From contig JAODTK010001444.1 of assembly GCA_026419785.1 (NCBI GenBank), positions 682,001 through 746,000 on the forward strand: a DNA stretch of 64,000 bases, written 5' to 3'. A model generated the notes under the pieces. That model made no database searches. It was not told the DNA's origin and saw only the letters and a program-made list of their open reading frames with translations. Below, one piece after another: positions 23,612 to 36,349 of the stretch (position 1 is the stretch's first letter; each line of letters starts with the position of its first letter). This DNA comes from Sclerodactyla briareus (Eukaryota > Echinodermata > Holothuroidea > Dendrochirotida > Sclerodactylidae). Both the position numbers and the translations under genes were made by a program.

Positions 23612-23662
23612 AGCATACGCACACACACACACATACACACGCACGTACACCCACCCACACAA
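23612..23662 (+). repeat. Imperfect (CA)n microsatellite
   Basis: CA repeats with several substitutions. Open frames across it are low-complexity and not genes. Confidence 0.9.
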
Positions 23663-23940
23663 CCCATAACAACATGATTGCGATCACGCATTGACTAATC
23701 TCTCCCGGCACCCATGGATTCCCTACATAAGGTACCCCTCAGTGGATAGATCTTAACCACCACTATTGTTTCCATAGCAATCGTCGCTATGGCAACCGAC
23801 TGCAGTAAATATAGGTGACATGACAAACAGACTACAATATCTCATCGGCCGTTCGAGACATGAAATGATGAGTATTGCAACACGGGGTAGATTAAGTGGT
23901 TTCTTTGAGTGGCGCTGTTCAGAAATAACTCGCCTGTAGT

Positions 23941-24833
23941 TTGTGAGGAAAGAATAGATGGCGCTATTTCCAACGTGTTCAAGAGGCGTTGGTCGGTAAT
24001 TGATGGAATGATGGAGAGAGTGACGCTTTCCCGATTCCCGGGCAAGCCAGGAAAAATGTGGAAGGCACGCCCCCTCCCCTCCCCCCCCCCAAGAAAAAAT
24101 ATATAAGCTATTCCACCGAGTCCTACTCCCCACCCCCACTTTGGAATGTGGTGTATGGAATGGGGATTTATCCATATATTATTTCAATTCATATTCTTGA
24201 CACTGACTTCGCTACAAAGGATAGTAGCATCAGGTTACATCCGGGACCAGAGCCTTACCCGGAGAGGTGTCTCACTGTTTTTTTGTTTTTTTTTTGTTTT
24301 TTTTTTTTTTGGCGATGGCAGTATATGACATCCCAAGCGCATTCCCGGATCCAGCAATGCTGGGTCTTCCGGTCTCGGTCTGCGCTTCGCATGCAGAGGC
24401 CCTATCCGCGGCGCTCATTTTTCAAATATTTAATATATATCCTATTTCCTCAGCGATCTCAAAGCATCCCGGGCCCAATAGTGTCTCTTGTGAATTCAGT
24501 GGGACCTCTACCAGTGTTCCCGACCCTAAACTGACGACGCTATTGGGAAATGTTTTAGACCCCTTTCCCTTTTCCTTGGCGAGGTCGGACCTCATCACCG
24601 CCATAACTTACATGTTCCGCACCCGCCTGCCGAACTGCTGTGCTAGTCAGGTATATGGTGTTCAGATACAGGTATAAAGACACAACTGCTGCGAATTCTC
24701 GCAACTATACCAGTTTGTGTGATGGGTGGAGGGGTCGTACCTCTCACGTTGGAAATTGGGGAATGGCGTCACTCTGCTCTTCGCGTCTTGGATACGTTTA
24801 AAAACAGCGCCATCTATACTTCCTCCACACACC
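23941..24833. mobile_element. 0.9-kb inverted-repeat element
   Basis: Inverted ends at 23,941-23,990 and 24,781-24,832 share 'agatggcgct' and 'aacgt' followed by 'caaga' with 'gcg', about 50 bp at moderate identity. A truncated copy is at 9,899-10,660. It contains a T-run at 24,280-24,310 and C-runs at 24,072-24,090. Open frames of 136-158 codons across it (24,058-24,677) run through homopolymers and are not believed to be genes. Confidence 0.65.
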
Positions 24834-25350
24834 GGTATGAAGAGACAACTAACTTTCGCGAATAAGCATGTTCACGGTTGCAGTGTATGATATGATAATG
24901 ATATGGGGACAAAGGTCAGTCGTTAGTAATTGAACGGAATGCACGCACAACAATAACATACTAAAACATGGATGAATTGGTTTCGTTTTCGAAGAGTAGT
25001 CACAGTTTGAAAAAGGCCATAATGATATAGCAATTGCAAAAATCTCGTCTGTACCCGACTACTGCTGTGAGCATGCGCACTTGAAACCGTGAACAGGCTT
25101 ATTCCTGTAACTACCAGGTGTGTGAATTGCGGAGGTACTCACCTGTATACATCCTTCTAGTCCGGCAGAAGAAGTGGATTTTCCGACTTGACCTGGAAAT
25201 TTTGTATATAGTTTTTTTTTTTCTTGGAACCTTTCCATAGTTTGAAGGGTCCCATTTCAGATTCGCCGGGTGACATCGCGTCACCCTTGAGCATTTTGAG
25301 AAAAACGAAATGGCGTTCAAAATAACCGCCATAAATTATATTTCCCTCTA
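24834..25350. other. Unassigned stretch
   Basis: No recognised feature. It leads up to the possible exon below. Confidence 0.4.
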
Positions 25351-25355
25351 TAAAG

Positions 25356-25648
25356 ATGGCGGCCATTTCAGCTGCAATTATATATAGAGTGTCACGCAGC
25401 CCAGTTAAGCTATTTGAGGACGTGTTGGAGAAATCACATGATGATAAATCCAAGATGACGCCCGAAAATGGCCGTCGTATAACCGCGAAGTTCAATAGTT
25501 TACCAGACAGTACAACGCCACGCAATGCCAAGAGAAAGAAGGAGTGAAATATGGAGGAGGGAATGATTACGATTACGGATTACGGAGGCATGCATGATAC
25601 ATTGATGGAGGATAGTTGCCTGTCGGTATTGACGGATGTCTTCGAGAG
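25356..25648 (+). CDS. Possible first exon(s), F-box-like start, weak
   Basis: An ATG in a good context (AAGATGGCGG, 25,356) opens 63 codons rich in lysine, ending with a TGA at 25,547. In the same frame a second ATG at 25,551 opens MEEGM...DYGGMHDTLMEDSCLSVLTDVFER, where the frame meets a good splice donor (GAG|GTAAGT) at 25,649. The last part (SCLSVLTDVFER) has the L..L..VF spacing of the first helix of an F-box, a domain that binds SKP1 in SCF ubiquitin ligases. No downstream exon was found in the window, so the gene is unproven. The first frame could be an upstream ORF, or the stop could be an error. It may be chance. Confidence 0.28.
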
Positions 25649-28600
25649 GTAAGTAAAATGCTGACCAGGAAGAATTCCCTTAAAACCTCAGGGCCTTAGG
25701 AATGCTATCTGGTGAAGCTACTGCGAGGGGTCGTCGGCAGATACTCTGCGAAGTTCTATGCGGAGTTGAAAGTTCTGAAAGATCTGTCTCCAAGGAGTAA
25801 AACAGTGAAGCTGTGGCTAGACATTTTTTTCGAGTAGAAAGAGGGGCTAATTGGCGATGCATCTTGCTGCTTTCAAAGAATGCTCCCATACTAACTTTGG
25901 GTTCACTGAACTTGTGCATTATGCAATATTCGATATGCAAGATTATCTACGCCTCATGGCGGCCATCCCAACTAGATGTTCTCAGTCGGTTCGTTGGAGG
26001 GGAGCACTCCATTTGCGACCTCAGCCGTGGTTTGCGAAAGGCCCCAAAAAAAAAAAACAAAAAAATTTCCTTGGAGCACTTTGTTTCAAAAACAACCACG
26101 TTAATGAAGGTTTTGTCCTGCCCCATGTTCCTAGGATTGTCAGGGCCAACTGGGCAAAGTGCGCATTCCCCCCATCATTGCGGATGAAGTGTAAAATACC
26201 CCCCAGAAACTTTTACTTACCTGTGTATGAAAATAAGAAACAACTGTCGACATGGTTGTTCCATCTAATTACCTATAGGACAAGGCTTCCGTGACATACC
26301 ACCAGGTTAGTCAACGCCGTCGGAAACGCCTCCGTACAAGTAAGCCTAGGAGTGTGTTCCACATATGGAGGACCAGCCAGCCACACTAAGACGTAGATAA
26401 CCTAACGGATTGTGCGAACAAATCCCTCAAATCCCAGTCCCCTGACAGAAAGCGAAGGCAGAGCTCGCTCTCCAGAGTAAAAATGCATGTCGTCCTTATT
26501 AGGATTATGCTGGTGCTCGAATATCTCACCATGCGGTACCCGTATTTGAGTTTGCAAGATGTCACAATTTGAACTGCACATTATTTTGTTCCTGCAAGGT
26601 TGAGGGTAGCTACTTGAAACCCACTGTTCAACGTGAACTTTGCCAAAATCCTGGCGGGTCCGTTTTCGTACCTCGACAATGATTCGGTTAATGGTACTAT
26701 GAATATTCCAGACGAATTGAATTACTAGAAATAATAGTTTCATTTATAATTGCACACTATAATAAGAAGTCACAATGGTCGAGTGGGTCAATTTATCAAT
26801 TCAATTTAGATCACTAATGTTTAAGGGAATCGCGGATATAAATTCAAGATTGGGCGGCAATCTTTCAACCTACGTGATTCCCAGACCCTTTCATAGTTGA
26901 GTTAAATTGCTTTTCTTGACCCAACAGACATATCCTAAAAAATTTTTAGACACCCAACCAATTACTACCAGGGGCTGAGTATAATGGCAGAACAACAGCC
27001 CAGTTCTCGCTGAAACCGTGGTTTTTGTCCAACAGTGGCCACGCGACCCACAAAATAAGAAGAAGGGTTAACATAGATCGGTGGAAGAAAGAAGGCTCAC
27101 TGAACTGGGATCATCCATGTCAAGATATCTTGTAAAAGTAGCCTATACCTACCATCATCTTAATGGACTTCTCGAAGAGATCAGTCAGTTAAACGTTAAA
27201 ACATCCGTAACATTGTACCTGTTCATATTGTTCACATGGAGTCACCGATGAAAATATTTGAGGTGCCCAATTTCAAAATTTTCATGAACGAAAAGAGATG
27301 CCCTTCCATAACTGATTGCGGTTTATCGTGAGGAATTTGACGTGTTTTCAATTTTGAGGGAGTTATAATGACTGGCCCCTGCCGGGTCCTCGCAGAGTTA
27401 AATCAAGACGTACTAAATGAAAGGCGGGGGCTCTGTTTCGTCATAAACACTGGCTGCAAGGAGAAGCACAATAAACCACTGATGATACGTCATTTGAGAT
27501 ATGACGTGTAAATACTCATCAGCGGATCTAGCTCCCTCCGACTTATACAATATACCGCCACCACCCTCACCTGAGAACAAACAGCTAACTGATCTTCGCC
27601 GATTTGCCTCCTTCTCTTCTTGGAATCTATTGATATTTTCCCAGAAACGATTCTTATAACCGGAACCTGATCATGGGAACCGTGACGCAATTACCTTCCT
27701 TGACCTTCTGGAATTTAATGACTCGAACAGGCATGTTTTCACATGTCACTCATCATGCCTGCTCACATACGTAACCTGATTATTACCGGACGCTGTGGTC
27801 ACACATTAAATAACGTCAATGTACCGTGGGGTTGCCAGTTGGCCATTATCTAGTACCCTGCGCAATTGACATCATCTTCCCCGCCCAACAAAGACCACGG
27901 TTCGTTCACAATTGCGCGATATCTGTGTGGAGACTTTCGCAGACTTTTGAGATGACCTCCGCGAATTATTTGATGAACACACTCCAATTGAAGAGGAACA
28001 TTTTTGCTTTGCACAAAATCACAATCACCATGGTAACATGGGAAAGTTGAGGTAGGCGAAGCGATTGAGGCGCACACTTGACAGGAATGGCAAATCCTAA
28101 CTAGCTCTTCGTCACCAGGCTAAGGGCTTACCCATGAATCACCGACGTCGCCAAATCTGACTAGATCACAAGGCCTGAAATATTTAAATGCAAATTTTTA
28201 AAATCTCTTAACTCGAACCTCTCGCGATCGTTCGCCAGGTACTTTCAAAAGTCTTACATATCAATGATCTTGATAAGAGTACTTCCACTCCCATTGTCAC
28301 TGAACCTGACCGGCACATGCGGAAGTTCGCTCACTCCCTTTCAAATGTCTCAACGGAGACGTTCGTAAGATCATCATAAACCGATAAACTCCCTGCTGAT
28401 CTGACGACGTGCACACCAGTCTCTTTCAAAACTGTCAAACAATGCATCGACTCTCTGCTCCTAGCTGTTACAACTATTGTGAACTACTACACTGTCCACA
28501 GGACAGTTCAACGAGCCCTTGAAATGCAGTTATGTAGCCCATGTTACAACACCAGTCTGCCAAGCTGAAATGTGATCGGAAATGCTTCAAGAGCAATCGC

Positions 28601-29272
28601 TCAATATGACTGAAGTTGTTAGCCAGGGATTGCCGTGAGTGGGTCTCACCCAGCTAAGGGCCTAACCTTGATACTAATAACCTGAATGGTTCTAGGCAAT
28701 CAGCATACAGGCACTACCGTAGCCTGTGACTGCGCTAGTTTCGATTGTAAAACGCCTCTCTCTCTCGCGTGCCATCGATGATCTCAGTAAAGCGTGCACA
28801 TTTTTGCTCGACTATTCCCGCATTTCGGACCAGTAGACCGCCAAATCCTTCAACGTCCTCAATCAGCGATAGGCATCACCGCCTTGTCTCTTTGGTGGGT
28901 CACACAGCTCTTACTTGGCGACCGCACCCACATGCCAAGATATCCACATCTTTTCTGAGCGGAGCGCTCCGTTATGTTTAGTGACCCCACTTTCCTCACG
29001 CTCTAACTCTACAACCCTCTAACACCGTACCCTCTCGGTTGTATAATAACACACAGGGATCGACTACACGACTTATGCTGGCGACACCAGCTATACGTGA
29101 TTCTCCCCAAGCTGGGGCAATGTGTCCTTGGACGTTTTAAGGACTTGGTCTATCCGAATGCTAAACGACGCCAAATTGATGCAGTCTTCATCTCCACCTC
29201 CCGTTTTTCTGCGAGTATCCTCTGCCTCCGATGTTACGATTGGGGACACTGTCATTTATGTCTCCCCCCCAC
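25649..29272. other. 3.6-kb stretch without a recognised gene
   Basis: No transposon ends or conserved domains were seen. The longest open frame of note is 113 codons on the minus strand (26,743-26,402), with five cysteines and no family I know. If the exon above is real, this would be its first intron. Confidence 0.45.
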
Positions 29273-29499
29273 CAGTGTTGTACAATCCCTCTCTAAACCA
29301 AGTCTGAAGAAGTTCAAAGTCATTTTTTATTAACAAGTCCTCAAGTCAAGTCTTCCTACTCCCATGTCCAAGTCAAGTCAGTCAGGCAGGGCCAACCATC
29401 AATCAGTCAAGTCAGTCCACAGCAAAACCACAAGTCGAGTCAATCCAACAACACTTTTTTATTTTCAAATTCAATTCAGTCACTAACATGGATATGATC

Positions 29500-30000
29500 T
29501 AATGATGGTGACGATTCATGGTTTCCATAGCAATTGTTGTTCGAAGGTGCTTATCCAATTTTTAGGTACTCTGGCTAAGCAGTATATTGTCAGTGAATTT
29601 GTGTTAAAACAGTTGAAAAAAACCCGCCAATCTCGGAAGGTACCGTAGCGAGCCACCTACGAGGTCAACAATATCTACCGAGATTACCGGGTGAGCCCTA
29701 CTGCCACCGACGAGGGATCAGAGCTTGGAAACTCGTCATCCATTCGTGCAGCGGGTCGTAAACGGGCAAGGGACTGGACCGCAGAACTCTGCCCCGACCA
29801 GGCCAAACGATACAGGATAGATTTCCAGAGAAGCACACCAGAGCTCTCCAAGATATCGGCACTTTCACGTTGTGTCGAATCGAAGGGGCATACTGGCCAA
29901 ACTCTTGCGTACTTACGAGAGGACAGAACAGAAAAACAAGAGCGGACTGTCCACCTCCGGGCCATAAGAAGCATAGGAAGGCGGACGTCACCATCCCATA
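29500..30000. other. Open stretch inside the hAT-like region
   Basis: Long open frames exist on both strands (29,691-30,074 plus; 30,171-29,698 minus) but the proteins show no known motif and run into the next repeat. I do not call a gene. Confidence 0.35.
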
Positions 30001-30870
30001 CAGCAAGCCTGGGGCGTCGATCTGTTTCTGAAAAGTGGGGGGGGGGGACACATCGATTGCAACTGAACATCTAGCGGAGCGCCACCATTGTTTGGCGAGG
30101 CAGCGTACAAAAGAAATTTTAGCTTTATACCTCCAGATCGCGGAAACGGCACCTGCCAGACTCGATAGCACCCATTACATGTGTGATTTGAGTAAGCGAG
30201 AGACAAAAAAAAGGGGTTATTGTGCATACTGAGATGATACCGTATAATCACACATGGTATTTTTTTATGACCTTTCTACGCGGCTTCGTTTGAGTTGGGA
30301 TCCAGGGTATGCCCCCCACGGTCCTGGGGGATTGAAGGCAAAAGACATAGGCGTACGGGACAATTCCATTTGGGAGCATTAATATTTAGCCGAAATTTTA
30401 CAAGTCAGTCACGAGACTACAAGCGGCGCGCGAAGCGGCGAAATTTTGTGCATGTTTCCGGGGGACAATTTTATCGAAAAAGGTCAGCAGAAAATTCAGG
30501 CTTCTTTCCACTGTGCATTTCTCCTTTCCAAATTTTTCATGAATTTTTCATCTCGCGAAGAATTGGGGGGGGGGGACAGTCTTCCCACAAGGCTTCTGAA
30601 ATTATTCAGTGAACAATGAATTCGAAGCATTACAGCGAATATTCACAACGCCGGGTAGAAAAACGCCATTTGAAAATTGGATGTACGTTTGGCCAATCGA
30701 TTCAATATTCGAGCACACGGTAATAAACCTGGGTAACCTTCGGCCCTAGTGGGGTCCATATCTTCATCTTGGGTCCCGCAACCTGGAATTAGTGGACTTA
30801 AGACATTCAAACACAACGCTATTATTGTTCGTTAGACATAATTGAAAATCAGTTTAAGATAGACGATCAT
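30001..30870 (+). mobile_element. G-rich-ended transposon, truncated copy
   Basis: It matches the reverse complement of 34,430-35,283 along its length. Landmarks are the end 'ggcgtcg' with a G-run then 'acacatcg', 'caccattg' with 'gcg', 'cacacatggta', 'ttttatcgaaaaag', 'aacgccatt' and 'ctggaattagtggacttaag'. Identity looks about 75-80%. The last 180 bp, with the second end, is missing. Open frames in it (30,295-30,612) are shadows of the repeat. Confidence 0.75.
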
Positions 30871-33800
30871 CATAATTGTGATATCACTGTGAAAACCACC
30901 GCACTTCCCCTATAAATAAAATACCAGGTGCACGGTACCCGTTCACAGGTTCAGTAAATTGGGGCGAACAACTTACCCAGACTAAAACAGGTTAGTGAAT
31001 TTCATTGCAGTTAATATGCACAACTTATATCATTACTGATACGGCGGCGAAATTCCGAGCCCCCAATCCCTGATTAACATTTTTTTTTCACTTTGGCCCA
31101 AATTTCTTTTCTTCAAGTATCTCCGAATTTGGGTTTTTTCGTTTGTGTTTTCACTCTCAAATTATTCTGCAACCCGGCCCGACCCCAGTCTCGGAATAAT
31201 GACTGATTGGCCTAAGTTGGTTTCTGTTACGCATCCGTGATCTACACTAACTATATTGTGATATTTTACAATACAACCTAACTTGTGTGTTAAAAAATGA
31301 AAGAAAATACAATGTTTGTTGCCAATTGGCACAACGGTGTAAAATCTGCTAGATATTTCCAATGCAAGGGCGCAGTCTTTGTGGGTCGTGACCCCAATTT
31401 TTGGAAGTTCCTCCGTACATATAGTTTTTCACTCTTGACCACACTGGGCCTCTCAAATAATTTCAGCCAAGGAGAATTGGCCCCTTGACTATTACGCAGA
31501 GCCAATGTGATGCCAGTGCCATCTTGTTTGAGCACATCAGTGACAATTTGGTCCTCCCTACATTCGTCGGCACTCAAATGATAATTCGAAAGGAGAAAAA
31601 TTGCTGATTAGCTCTGGCCTAGGCTTACGGGACCTCTTCTGTTGTTTTTTTTGTTTTTTGTTTTGCAGAACATGTTGTTGCAGTTTGTATGTTTTTTGGT
31701 GCATGTTTTTTTTCCGGGCGTTTGATAGAACATTCAGGCCAGGCAAACATTTTGGGCATTTCCTTCACTTTTGCCTCTCTCTGTCCAGTTTTCGCCCGAC
31801 TGGATTTGTCAATTTTTGCCCGAATTTTTTCATCTCGGAATAACTTGGCGCTTCAAAGGGCTACGCAATTCAGTAAGTCAGAGCCAGAAATCAAGCAGTT
31901 TGGATTTAAGTTAATGGAATTGGTGAACAAACTAATGTAGCCTAGTAACATCTGTCCAGACTGGGCGTAGGTCAAATTGATTTATTGGGTGCAGGTTTTT
32001 CGCTGTGAATTAGTTAAGTGCCCTTTTATTTCATGTCCCGAAAGAAAGGAAAACTCCGTCACTGAGGTCTAGATTGTATGTTTCAATTTTCACGCGGCGG
32101 CCATGACGTAAGACATTTCCGACTAGGTGAGGGGCTACCCATTTATTAGGGGCCCTGGTGAGAGGGGTCTCAGGCAGTCATGGTTTACCCGTCCCCTTTT
32201 AAAAATTTTTCGCTTTGGGTGCATTCCGCTCTAACATGTGTTTTTGTTTGTGCGAAATGTGCTGTCCCACCAAGGGCAGTAAGTTCTTTCTTTTGGTTAT
32301 TGGCCGGAATCCTACCTTCCATGGCACCACCTTAGTTGGGGTCCTGGGGAAAGGCCTGGAAGTCCGACCGGTTAGCCCATTCTAGAGACCCTGTTTATAT
32401 TTTTTCGTTTTTGTCTCTTGTAGGCTCGTACCCGGATTCTTTGGACAGATATTTGTTCGAATTGTGTTTTTGCAATTCATGAAGGTTAGAACACCAAAAC
32501 TCGAAAAGGGTGCTAATTTCCGCACGGTTTCCTGGGATAGTCTATGAGGTTAAAAAATGCCTTCCATCTTTTCCTGAATTATCAGTTCTTGCCCGGGTTT
32601 TGTTAGCATAACATGTTCATTCCTATATAGCGCATTACAATGTAGGGAAATCTCGAGCGCGCTCCACAATTTGTTTGTTTGTCTCGTGTCGGATCATGGG
32701 CCCACGGACTGTTTCTGTTTCATGAAGTGCCAGATATATATTGTTCAAATCAGAGTGCATCGTCTATCGTGCCTGAGCTGGCTCGAAATGCTATGTCTAG
32801 GAAGCAATTTGTAACTATATCCCCAGAATTAGCCAAAATTGCACTCAAAAAAATATTTTCCAACGGAATCTCAATAGCTATCGTGCACGTGGTCTACAGT
32901 ATTGACAACGAAACAATTCCATCAGGATACCGAAACGGAGTTTAGGTTTTTGTTGCATATTTCTTGGACATCTATAAAATCACACCGTCAACTGACAGAT
33001 TTACAATTTTTGCTCATCCTTGGCGTTTTCGACAAGAAAATCGCAATCTGCTGACATTGTGGGCCGTTTATCCAATTTGGCAGGTTTTGTTTGCATGCGA
33101 ATTGTGCCTATTCTTTCTCTGCCCAAGCGGAAGCGGTTTGCTCCTCTATCTGCAAACTTACTCTTTCACTTCCATGTTGTGTTGGAGCAGTCTGAAACCT
33201 CATCCGCCTCGTATACAACGGCCGCTTCGTGTCATAATCATTGGACATTTCATTGTGAACTACTACCCTTGTTTAAAAACAACAAATAAGAATAGTCTCA
33301 CTTATGTTTCTGATGGTGAGCAAACTTGCATAAAAAGTTTCATACGCCCAGATATCCTTCAAAATACAACGCTCACGACACTATAGACAGATAGAAGCAA
33401 ACAGTTACAAGGTCGTCTGCGCGCGAGCGCGCGAATTTTTGACATCGGGTTCGGAATAAAGGCCACTGTGGTCTTTGTGCGGCTGCTTTCTCAATATAGA
33501 TAATTATATATAATTATATTTCTCAGGCGGCTATACGTAGCCAATTTATGACCCGCAACCTACACTCTGAGGCAATAAACAGAAAGATTACGTGAAGAAC
33601 CTATCAGAACGCCCCCTATCAATTATAGAGCCTGGCCGCCCTGGGTAATGGGTCAAACGAAGGAGCGAACACCCAGTTTTCGGCCCTCACTCAACCTGTC
33701 CGATTGAGTCCGATTGGTGCCCTACCCACAGTGGTAGCCAACCCATGGACCAGCCTCAAAACCTAAAACAAATCCGCCCTCAACAACTTGGCGCGGAGCC

Positions 33801-34261
33801 GTAATCTGCCACGGGCCATCCCCCCCCCCCGCCCCTCAGGCACGGAGCTGGGATTTAAGCACAATTAATCCCCGTCTGGCGTCAACTAATGCAACCACGC
33901 CACGAAATACTAAAGTGGTTTTGGCCTATAGTCCTTGCCCACAAGTTCGAGGGATCGAATTCAAGGTCTCGGGCTGCCTCCCATAACAGTCAAACTAATC
34001 CTGCTCGCGCGGGCAGGTTCCAGTGCAACACTAGATGGTGATGCCCAGCACCAACCCTTCCTAACGCTAACGTCATTCTGTCACATACAATGCGTAGGGG
34101 CTGTAAGTGTAACGATCGTGAGCCCCTGTATAAAAATGTGCTATTGTACAAACCACAGAGCGATACAGTAGGCTGTGCATGCGATACTTATATCGATATG
34201 GCAGCAGACCGAGGATAGTGGCAATTTACAGTGAATAAGGCCTAATACTCGGAGGCGTACC
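30871..34261. other. Interior between the two inverted copies
   Basis: No transposase or host gene was recognised in 3.4 kb. Frames at 31,577-31,290 (minus, 95 codons), 32,679-32,945 and 32,964-33,386 (plus) lack motifs. A T-rich part at 31,600-31,830 loosely resembles 34,700-34,820 reversed, but not well enough to call another copy. Confidence 0.4.
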
Positions 34262-35283
34262 GGCATGGGCGTCAACAGGTGGGGGACGGGGGGGACATGT
34301 CCCCCCCCCACTTTCAAAAGTGGGGGGATATCATTATCGTTTGCCCCCCCCCCACTTCCGGATCGTAATAAAAAATAATAGGCACATTTTTGCCCGATTT
34401 TGTATCACTCTAAACTGATTCAATTTTTGTCTAACCAAACAATAAACGGGTTGGAAATTGCTTAAGTCCACTAATTCCAGGTGCAAACCCCAGGTGAAGA
34501 TCTGTACCCGACCAGGGCCGAAGTGGAAGATTACCCAGCTATACCGAGTTCTCGAATTTTAATTCGAATAGCCAGAAGTGCATAATTTTCCAAGTGTTTC
34601 GCGCGCAATGGCGTTTTCCTTCCAGGCGCTGTAGGCTAAATATGCATGTAATGCTTCGAATAATTTCGTTCACTCGATTAATTTTCAGGCTCCCCCCCCC
34701 CCCCCATTTTCTGAGAGAAAAATCGGGCAAAAATTCGTGGAAAATTTGGGAAGGAAAAAAAAGCAAAGTGAATTTTTGCCTGAATTTTTTTGCAGTCTTT
34801 TTCGATAAAAATGCCCGCCAAAACTGCAATTTTTTTTCGTGCGCCCGCGCGCGCCGGTGGTTTCCAGTGACCGACTTGTAAAATTTGGGTACAGATTTTT
34901 GCACCCAAATTGGAGTGATCCCGATACGGCTATGGCTTGTTCCTTCATTCCACCAGGGACCGTTCGGTAGACCCGGATCCAACGCAAACGAAGGCCAGAG
35001 TAGAAAGGTTAATAAATAAAAAATTTACCATGTGTGATACTGGTGAATCATCTTAGTATGCACAATAACAACTTTTTTTGTTGCATGTCTGTCACTCAAA
35101 TCACAAGGTAGAGGGAGGTATTGAGCCTGGCAGATGCCGTTTCCGTCGATCTGGAGGGTGATGAAATTTGAAATTTTCTCGGTTCGCTTCGCGCCAACCG
35201 ATGGTGGCGCTCCGCTGAGTTGGTCATTTGCATTCGATGTGTTCCCCCCCATTTTCAAAACGCTCCGACGCTCCTGGCGCTAA
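34262..35283 (-). mobile_element. G-rich-ended non-autonomous transposon, near full length
   Basis: About 1.02 kb. One end reads 'ggcatgggcgtc' then G-runs and 'ggacatgtcc' (34,262-34,310). The other, reversed, reads 'gccaggagcgtcgg' then a G-run and 'aacacatcg' (35,283-35,235). The ends are imperfect inverted repeats built round GCGTC and a run of seven or more G. A strong local palindrome lies at 34,297-34,330 (C-run, 'actttcaaaagt', G-run). No transposase frame. The overlapping open frames of 95-147 codons run through the homopolymers and are not genes. Confidence 0.65.
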
Positions 35284-35548
35284 ACCGTAACATCAATTCA
35301 AAAACAAACTGCGACTCCAGTCGCCTCCAAAGACTTCAGTCTTTTTATTAAACTCGAGTCGAGAATGGTGCAAGTCCAAGTCATGTCAAGTCAAGAAGGG
35401 TGAGACTCGAGTCGAGTCGGAGTCCTTAGCGATAGGCGACTTAAGTCAAGTCAAGTCATTTTATTTTTTTTACCAAGTAAAGTCAAGTCGGTTACGCGAC
35501 TCGAGTCGACTCGAGTCCGAGTCTCTGACATGACTTGTTACAACACTG

Positions 35549-36010
35549 CCCCACAGTCAAGAACCTTGAAGTGTCTCCGTTTGATACGCCACTAGGCATA
35601 CCTTCTTATTTGATGAAATGTTTGCAGGTAGCCTCTAACGTTAATTACAGAATGGCTGCCTTCATGAACTACCTTGACCAGCCTACCACTGAGCGTCTCA
35701 GTGAATGCCTTCGTAATGCAATAGCCTTCTTTACGGACTGCCTGAAAGGGATATTGGGAAACTGACAGAACTCTGAAGCCCGTTTTGTAACACGCAGCTG
35801 AAAATATGAGCTCTATTACCAATCTTCCGTGATCTCACGGGCCACCCATCCAAGAGCGAATTGGTTATTATATCGCTCTTCTCCCTATGAAGATCCATGA
35901 TGACACCAATCCACATCACGGAACTTCTCGAAGAATACAACTAGCCCGATCTCATTGCTAAGTCATCCCAACATTATGGTGACCGGTATTTTCAGTGCTT
36001 GCCCCAGCCA
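35549..36010. other. Unassigned stretch
   Basis: No gene or repeat pair recognised; open frames on both strands are short and unlike any family. Confidence 0.4.
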
Positions 36011-36033
36011 CTTTAGGAATAATTTTGCAATTA

Positions 36034-36118
36034 TCATTATATTATTATGATTAATTTAGTTATTATATTTTATTATGATTATTATTATTATTATTATATT
36101 CTTATTATTATTATTATC
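36034..36118 (+). repeat. Imperfect (ATT)n microsatellite
   Basis: ATT/TTA triplets with several breaks. Confidence 0.9.
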
Positions 36119-36349
36119 AGCTGAATATCTGCTAGCTGAATTCATGCTAACTTCAGCAGGGTGGTTTGGTTTCGGTTCAGTTGTTGAGTTGAAATTCATG
36201 TTTAGTTTTTACAGTTTACCCACATTTCCACGAACGTACCACGTTCAGTCGTTTGTAGGTTTAGCTGAGGAAATGGTTGAACCATGCGAGCTCCATTTCA
36301 AAACTATCAATGAAACACAGAAATGGAAAGGTTACAGATATTTTTACAA

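Larger units (their letters stand above)
29273..35548. mobile_element. Region bounded by hAT-like ends, 6.3 kb
   Basis: The left end starts CAGTGTTGTACAATCCC (29,273) and the right end, reversed, starts CAGTGTTGTAACAAGTC (ends 35,548). CAGTGTTGTA is a common form of hAT ends. Both ends are followed by many AAGTCAAGTC/ACTCGAGTC words (29,325-29,440 and 35,340-35,530), as expected for subterminal transposase-binding repeats. CCCCAC touches both ends, short of the 8-bp duplication a hAT should make. No transposase frame was recognised. It may be one long element with later insertions or two separate elements facing each other. Confidence 0.5.

Noticed and set aside
29684-30171. Overlapping frames of 127-157 codons on both strands
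   Set aside because: No motif, partly inside a repeat that has many relatives; open frames on both strands suggest composition rather than coding.
34539-34987. 147-codon minus-strand frame and its neighbours
   Set aside because: They lie wholly inside the G-rich-ended transposon and are not open in its partner at 30,001-30,870.
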